Shown: positions 57,601 through 64,000 of the stretch, piece by piece
Layout: each line of letters opens with the position of its first letter
Position numbering within the stretch: position 1 is the stretch's first letter
Assembly (NCBI GenBank): GCA_030562195.1
Contig: JAUJPP010000005.1
Coordinates: forward strand, 3,534,001-3,598,000
From: Nipponacmea schrenckii
Taxonomy: Eukaryota; Mollusca; Gastropoda; Lottiidae
DNA: 64,000 nt
Direction of reading: 5' to 3'
Position numbers and translations under genes: made by a program
Notes under the pieces: model-generated
The model's database searches: none
The model's input: only the letters and a program-made list of their open reading frames with translations
Told to the model about the DNA's origin: nothing

Positions 57601-60600
57601 TTTTGGGGGAAAGAAAGATTTCCGTCTGGTCAAGTTTTAAATAGGAATTGATATCGGGACAGACCAAATATGGAGAAGAAAATCACAGTACAGTGTTGTG
57701 TCCCATCGTGCCACAACACCAACCACATGAGTCCTCAGATCCTTTTCTTCCCCTTCCCTAAGCGCCGGGAGATGCAGGAGAAATGGCTCCATGCCATCCG
57801 ACGTCCAGAACTCAAGAAAATGCTTCCTGTAAGTCAGACTCCTGTAAGACTTTATGACTAGCATAGATTCTTCTTGTGAATTAGGCCAGTGCTTCTATAG
57901 GAGAGTATCTCTTATAACATCTAATACTTGTGACCTGGGCCAGTGCTTCTATAGGAGAGTATCTCTAATAACATCTAATACTTGTGACCTGGGCCAGTGC
58001 TTCTATAGGAGGGTATCTCTTATAACACGTTATGCTTGTGACTTAGGCCAGTTCTTCTATAGGAGAGTATTTCTGATAAAACCCAATACTTGTGACCTAG
58101 GCCTGAACTTAAAGGGATAACAGGCTCTTAGAATTTCTGATTATTTGCCAGGTTAAAAAGGTTAAAAGTTTAATTTCGGATTATTTCGGGCAAAAATTAT
58201 ATGTTTTGTCTGGATATTCCGGCAAGAGATGGAGTTATCCCCAGTGTGTTTAAATGGAGCGATGCAGTGGTTAAAGAAGAGAGAGCCGCCAATATTTTGT
58301 CTCCATCGACCAGTACCACACCTCCTGCAGGAAGTTCTTCCAGTTCTTCTGGTGGTGCTAAAGCGAAATCTTTGTAAGTAGCTTTGTGTATGTCGAAGGT
58401 TAAACAAAGGTGTTTGAGTCAGTTGATAACATCCCTTGATACACCAGGCCCATATTCTCATCAGCAAAGACTTGATAACCAAATTACCCAATAGTGTTTC
58501 AAAGCTCACTGTCGAAATTAGAGCCATCAAATTTATGTTGTTCTCATTCATTCTTTCATAAATTTATTTATTTCCTCACTCAATGTTAATTCCTGCATTA
58601 TTTTAGGTTCTTTGTTAATAAAATTAACAACATTTATTCATTCATCCCCATCATTCGTTCATTCACTCGATTCGAATATCTGTTATCACTTAAGGTTCTA
58701 TATTAATAAGATAAACAGCATTCATTCACTCACTCAATTTAAATATCTGTTATCACTTCAGTATATTACTAAACATAACAGACTTCATTCATTCATTCCA
58801 ATCATTCACTCATTCATTTACTCATTTAATTTAAATATCTGTTATCACTTCAGGTTCTATATTACTAAACATAACAGACTTCATTCATTCATCCCCATCA
58901 TTCATTCACTCACTCAATTTAAATATCTGTTATCACTTCAGGTCCAATATTGATAAACTTCACATCATTCATCCATTTATCCCCATCATTCATTCATTCA
59001 CTCACTCAATTTAAATATCTGTTATCACTTCAGGTATATTAATAAACATTCAGAATTCATTCAATCATTCTATCCTCATCATTCATTCACTCACTCAATT
59101 TAAATATCTGTTATCACTTCAGGTTCATATTATAAACATTACAGTATTCATTCATTCATCCCTTTCATTCATTCATTCACTCACTCAATTTAAATATCTG
59201 TTATCACTTCAGTATATTATAAACTTCACATCATTCATCCATTTATCCCCATCATTCATTCATTCACTCACTCAATTTAAATATCTGTTATCACTTCAGG
59301 TTCTATATTACTAAACATAACAGACTTCATTCATTCATCCCCATCATTCATTCACTCACTCAATTTAAATATCTGTTATCACTTCAGGTCCAATATTGAT
59401 AAACTTCACATCATTCATCCATTTATCCCCATCATTCATTCACTCACTCAATTTGAATATCTATAATAACTTCAGGTCCAATATCAATAAACTTAAAGAG
59501 GCGACAGTAACTATAAACTGTGGACAACTAACAGCCGAGCTCCACAGAGATAAATTCTACTGTCCTGGAATCCACAGGGAATGTATTCGATATAATCACC
59601 AGTTCATCACACCCAAGATGTTTATGATCATGGGTGACAAGGAGAAACTCAAAGACTGGAAGAATGCCATCAGGATTGGTGGCACCAAAATCAGGTAGGA
59701 AATTATTCCATCTATTAAAGTGATATTGCATCTTAGAATGAACATAAAATTTTAGTTCTCAAGAATGGTCAATATGAGTATATATTCATCAGTAAACTTA
59801 CCTGGTGTCATAAAGTAACAGAATCTCTGTAAAGTCTGGAAAATTCATAAAGCTTAGTAATTATTGAAAATGCTTGATCAATTTATTAAGGGTCAGGACA
59901 TGAGGATAATTAAGAGAAATTTTAAAGGTGCTACCTCTCAGACTACTTTTATATACTGGAAAATATCACGATCTTTTCATATCGTGATAAATTAAAGATT
60001 TATATTGTGATATCAACTTGAATGAATATTGCTTACTGAAATTCCAACGCAAATCTGAATATGTTCCAGGAAATTTATTGAGAGTAAACAGCTGGACTTC
60101 TACAAACATAAGGAGTTCTGTACTGGGCGCTGTGTTGCCAGATTACCAGTCAATCTGTTCCGAACCAGAGCTCAGCCGCCAGAAGAATACATCAACACTT
60201 CAGGGGGACATCTCTCATGTGATGTTTGCTGATGGTGACACCAAACCAGACTTACATAGAGTAGGCAAGTTGTTTGATTTTTGGGTCGATCTTTTTTTAG
60301 CATTAAAGATGGATTCCTTTATTTTCATTAATTCAAAAAAATATTGCATAATCAGACGGCTAATATTTAAATAAATTGAAAGTAGAGATATTCTAATGAT
60401 CAGTTTGTCTGACAAGTCACTAATTAAGTTGTAATTAGGAAGGGAATTATTGTAGGGAGTAAAACTCAAGTTATTTCAAAATTTCAGCGGGTGATCCTGT
60501 AATAGAAACCGAATATGATGAAGAGGAATCTGATGAAAGTATAGTTGATGAGAAACCAGATATAGAAACTTTAAATGCTTTACTAAAGAACCCCATTCCA

Positions 60601-63600
60601 ACGGCCATGTTGACCAAAGGTAAATTTTTTGTATTTCTGTATTTGTCAGAAAGCGCAGCCCATATATGTAGATGTAAATAGGTACACATAATTCGGGGAA
60701 GATCAAGGCCAAGAGGTTTGGCCAAGGACCAGGTGTTCAAAAGGATTTCATTATTCCAGTCTACTCAGCTGTAAATGGGTACAAATTATCAAGGAAAGTT
60801 CCATGCCAAGAGGTTTGACCGAGGACCAGCCGGTAGACAGGATCCTCATTATTCCAGTCAACCCAGCTGTAAATAGGTACAGAAAATCCAGAAAGTTCCA
60901 CGCCAAGAGGTTTGATCAAGGACCAGCTGGTAGAAAGGATCCCTTTTCAAACCCCTTTAAATTAAAAAATCTGTTTCCGAGGTTTGGTCCAAGACGAGCC
61001 CGGGAAAGGGTCCTCAAATTTTTGACCCAGGTATAGCGAAGTTGGGATTGAATAATACCAGATTTGATGTGGTGAAAGGACTCATTAGTTCCCGTACAAC
61101 CCCAGCTGTAAAGAGGGGAAGTAATCTTTATAAACAATACCAAAATTTTAAAGGAATGGAGTTTTAGGATCCTTTAACTCTAAGCATTTTTTTCTGGGTT
61201 TTTGATTTGTGGTCCCAAGACAAGCCTGGGTCAAGATAAATCAATTTTTGCGAGCTATAGAATTGGGTTATAAAATAATTTGTTAAAAAAGCAACTCAGT
61301 TGAACAATTTCATTAGATAGACAAGGAAGAACTGAAACTATGAAAATGAAAGAAAGTTTTAAATTCTATTTGGGATTTGGTTCTAGTAGGTATATATAGT
61401 GTGTATTAAAAGCATTGGTCAATATAAACTATTTATTAAGCTTTGATTGGTTATAAAATAACTTTGTTAGAACGCAACTAATGTTGAAAACTTGTTAGAT
61501 TACAATGAAAACAGAAATATAAGAAAACTGGAGCGAAAGTAAATTTATTTAGATTTGTCAGTAAATTATGCACCTATACCACAGAATTACAATAGCTGCT
61601 AGTGCTTAAAGGGTTAATTCAATTTCGATATTTGCTGTTTTTTTTTTTTAGATGCCCACCTATTAAGCAGTATTATTAGAGAGATGGGTCTATCAAATAA
61701 AATACAACACATGTTGGCCTCCAGTAAACAGAACATGGATGACCATTATAATAAACTAGAACAAGAAATGAAAGGTATGTGAATCCTCTAAATTTTAAAT
61801 TTGATTGATGCCCTGACTTTGATTCAGTTGTTATAATAATAAACTCTAGCAAAATATAAGAAGTCATGTGGATCCTCTAGAATCCTATATTCGATAGATG
61901 CCCCAACCTTTGATTCAATTATTATGATAATCTCAAGCAGGAAATGAGAAGATATGTGGATCCTCTAGATTCTTAAATTTGAAATATATGCATAAATTGG
62001 TAAGAAAACCTTTTCACAGTCTCTTTAAATCCATTTTTCAGAATTACAGCACAAAGTGAACCAATATGAGACCAGAAAAAGACTTCTAAAGAAACGTTCC
62101 GAGGAATTCAAAGCCATTTTGGACATGAATAATCCGAAACATTCCACCCCCAATTCTAGTGATGTGAGCTTCAACCAAAACAAGCGCAGTGCTGAATCCT
62201 CCCCGGAGGAGAAGGTCAAGCGCTTCAAGATCAGCAGTTCCGAACAATTGAAGCGCATCCTACAGGCTCCCCAAAGAAGTTTGACTGGCATCCAAAATAC
62301 CATAGATGATGAAGACAAACCCACATTCGTGATGGCCAAAGATTCCTTAAAACCTGGTCAAATCCTGAAAATCATTCCAAGTGAAGCTGGTGGTCAACCC
62401 ATGATCATCCAAAAGACCGTGGAAGCTGATGGATCCATCTGCACCAAGACAATGGATCAACAGTCCAAAGATCTAGAGGAGTCCACAACAGAGATTGATG
62501 AGAGCTTACCCAAAATCATCAGTGTGGAGTCCATCAAACAAGAAGTCATTGATGATCCTGAACCCTCGACCAGTCACTCTGGGGATGACATCCGGACTGT
62601 AGCTGACATCCAGAACGTGGTAGCTAATGGACAGTCCCTGACAGAGAGGATCCTACAGTCCACGGCAGGAGAAGAAAAGGAAGCTGGTGGTGAAGATGAC
62701 GAAGATGATATTGATGATGATGATCTGATGGAGACAATGGATATGTATGGAGATGATCAAGACATTGGAGTAAGTATATACTAGGGTTTAGGTATTTGGG
62801 GGTTCAGTCAAGGACCAGCTGGTAGAAAGGATCCTTATGAATCTAAGTTGTTATCCTTGTAAGGTAAATTTGTTTGACCAAGTACCAGCTGATAGAAAGG
62901 ATCCTTAGAAACCTAAGTTGATATCCTTGTAAGTTATAGATGTTAGACCAAGGACCAGCTGGTAGAAAGGATCCTTAGAAACCTAAGTTGATATCCTTGT
63001 AAGTTATAGATGTTAGACCAAGGACCAGCTGGTAGAAAGGATCCTTAGAAACCTAAGTTGATATCCTTGTAAGTTATAGATGTTAGACCAAGGACCAGCT
63101 GGTAGAAAGGATCCTTAGAAACCTAAGTTGATATCCTTGTAAGTTATAGATGTTAGACCAAGGACCAGCTGGTAGAAAGGATCCTTATGAACCAAAGTTG
63201 TTTCTTCCTTTCTTTATTTAATCATTAGATAAAATAATATTGATTCTTGAGATTTTGAATTCACTTTGATATAACATTAAACAACAGTAAATACAAAAAA
63301 AAGGAATAACAAAATATTTTCATTGTTTTTAATATGAATAAATAAGTGCTTGTCATGTATTTAGATTGATTTTCTAAATTTACTCAACTGTGACTTGGTT
63401 TACCAGGACTGAAATTCCTATTCAATTTGTATACATAAGTCTGGAAAACAGAGATTGATTTTGAAAACTGAATAAATAATGATCAGTCTAGTGTACTAAG
63501 ATTTGCTGTATATGTTTGATTGGCAGATCATTTTAATAAATATGAACTTAAGCTAGTCATATAATATGTTAGATCGTGAAGGGGTTATTCAATCAACCAT

Positions 63601-64000
63601 GAAATATTTTTTGAAATATGTGCAATAGATGCAGAATAAAACGTGAAGATCTTGGATGCCCACATTAATATGAATCCTTTCATTTCTTTTTCATTTCATT
63701 CCAATTTTCTTTCATTTCAGATGAAAGTGATCCCTGACCCAGAGAACCCCAACAGCCAGCTGATCATTTACAAGAGATCTGACGGCAAGGCAGAGACCTT
63801 TCGCTTCAGTAACAACTCAGCCATCACCCAATCAGATGACAGAAGTGAGAGTAACCAATCAGCAGATGAGAATGATAACCTATCAACCAATGAGAAAATG
63901 GATGACAACACAACAACCAATGAGAAGATAGATGACGACCTATCAACCAATGAGAAGGTAATTGACAAACAGACAGCCAATGAAAAGGAGGACAACCTAT
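57601..64000 (+). CDS. THAP-start plus GMEB-like SAND domain nuclear protein, partial at right edge
   Basis: The 5' UTR runs 57601-57669; the ATG is at 57670. Coding exons: 57670-57828; one not found; about 58201-58373; 59476-59694; 60070-60264; 60488-60619; 61652-61774; 62042-62769; 63721-beyond 64000. Exon 1 shows the THAP start (CCVPSCHN, ILFFPFPKR, KWLHAIRR). The next visible exon carries RDGVIPSVFKW, like the AVPTIF end of THAP. The SAND domain spans exons at 59476 and 60070 (INCGQLTAELHRDKFYCPGI, KLKDWKNAIRIGG, LDFYKHKEFCTGRC). Then follow an acidic segment, a coiled coil (HHYNKLEQEM-type region, then QYETRKRLLKKRSEEF), and a Ser/acidic region with VESIKQEVID, a SUMO-type site. SAND proteins of the GMEB/DEAF family bind DNA through the KDWK loop. 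A one-base frameshift is apparent near 60205. Confidence 0.83.
57670..57828 (+). CDS. First coding exon, THAP zinc-finger start
   Basis: 53 codons, ending CTTCCT|GTAAGT in phase 0. It has C-x3-C (CVPSC), the FPFP motif and the conserved Trp (EKWLHAI) of THAP domains. The second zinc pair (C-x2-H) should follow within about ten residues but is not on this exon. A second GTAAG donor lies 15 bp downstream after a CCT copy. Confidence 0.8.
57880..58105. repeat. 54-bp tandem repeat, about four and a half copies
   Basis: Unit: GGCCAGTGCTTCTATAGGAG, AGTATCTCTTATAACATCTA, ATACTTGTGACCTG. Being a multiple of three it stays open as LGQCFYRRVSLIT, but there is no C-x2-H and no joined phase, so it is not called coding. 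It occupies the place where the missing THAP exon should be. Confidence 0.85.
58590..59475 (+). repeat. About eleven-copy array of the SAND exon 3' splice site
   Basis: Units of 85-95 bp contain ATCTGTTATCACTTCAG|GT, then a piece like CCAATATTGATAAACTTCA, then (CATT)n-type text. The real exon begins ACTTCAG|GTCCAATATCAAT at 59476. AG-ends of decoys lie at about 58606, 58694, 58761, 58853, 58941, 59033, 59122, 59212, 59299 and 59387. Confidence 0.9.
60700..61060 (+). repeat. Cluster of SINE-body fragments
   Basis: Several partial copies with CCCAGCTGTAAATAGGTACA and AAGAGGTTTGACCGAGGACC cores in tandem-like order. Confidence 0.75.
62800..63205 (+). repeat. About 68-bp tandem repeat derived from the SINE body
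   Basis: Six copies of AAGGACCAGCTGGTAGAAAG, GATCCTTAGAAACCTAAGTT, GATATCCTTGTAAGTTATAG. Inner copies are almost identical. It is the same core as the dispersed SINE, now amplified as a satellite after the exon ending at 62769. Confidence 0.9.
63721..64000 (+). CDS. Partial exon with NEK-type repeats, runs off the edge
   Basis: It opens at TTTCAG|ATGAAAGTG in phase 0, continuous with the exon ending at 62769. Early residues PDPENPNSQLIIYKRSD and AETFRFSNNSAITQ look ordered; then a degenerate 12-13-residue repeat (LSTNEKxDDxxTTNEK) starts and continues past the window end. Confidence 0.75.
   Translation, partial: MKVIPDPENPNSQLIIYKRSDGKAETFRFSNNSAITQSDDRSESNQSADENDNLSTNEKMDDNTTTNEKIDDDLSTNEKVIDKQTANEKEDNL

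Noticed and set aside
57854..58120. The 54-bp repeat frame as the missing THAP exon
   Set aside because: No C-x2-H motif, and it cannot be joined in phase to exon 1 and the next exon.

Overview
The window looks like part of an animal nuclear genome, most likely a mollusc and perhaps a gastropod. Genes are multi-exon with GT-AG introns, mostly phase 1. Modular extracellular proteins dominate (C-type lectin, FAMeT-like, TSP1, sushi, kringle, frizzled CRD, SEA, LDLa). SINE-like repeats and very many minisatellites fill the AT-rich non-coding DNA. The lineage call is an inference from repertoire and repeat style. All exon models below were built by hand from splice consensus and phase matching.

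Layout. (1) About 24354 to the left edge, minus strand: a type II transmembrane protein with three candidate first exons, a cytoplasmic tail, one membrane span, a SEA domain, a Thr-rich stalk, three frizzled-type cysteine-rich domains and an LDLa module. It runs off the window at base 1. (2) 24355-35570: no gene found; dispersed repeats, one tRNA-derived SINE, low-complexity DNA. (3) 35709-36290, plus strand: an intronless linker histone of the H1.0/H5 replacement type. (4) 38154-51012, minus strand: a 16-exon, about 1559-residue single-pass receptor-like protein: signal peptide, C-type lectin, FAMeT-like domain split by a mucin/sequon insertion, TSP1, two sushi, fucolectin-like, sushi, fucolectin-like, two kringles, an unassigned Cys module, Ser/Thr stalk, membrane span. 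(5) 51013-56900: no gene found; satellites including a 1.2 kb purine-only-strand array. (6) 57670 to the right edge, plus strand: a nuclear protein joining an N-terminal THAP-type zinc-finger start to a GMEB-like SAND domain, coiled coil and acidic region; it runs off the right edge.

The most unusual feature is recurrent. Tandem arrays in this window are repeatedly built from copies of an exon/intron junction: nine 5' splice sites at exact 25-bp spacing after the third sushi exon, about 25 donor copies filling intron 1 of the lectin gene, a two-copy donor duplication after kringle 2, a decayed acceptor array before the last SEA exon, and about eleven acceptor copies before the SAND exon. Two apparent one-base frameshifts (near 48651 and near 60205) each lie in a G run and may be sequence errors.

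The two membrane genes and the two nuclear-protein genes show no operon-like link; they are neighbours with separate promoters. The surface genes suggest cell-surface recognition or adhesion/proteolysis roles, but no function can be proven from sequence alone.
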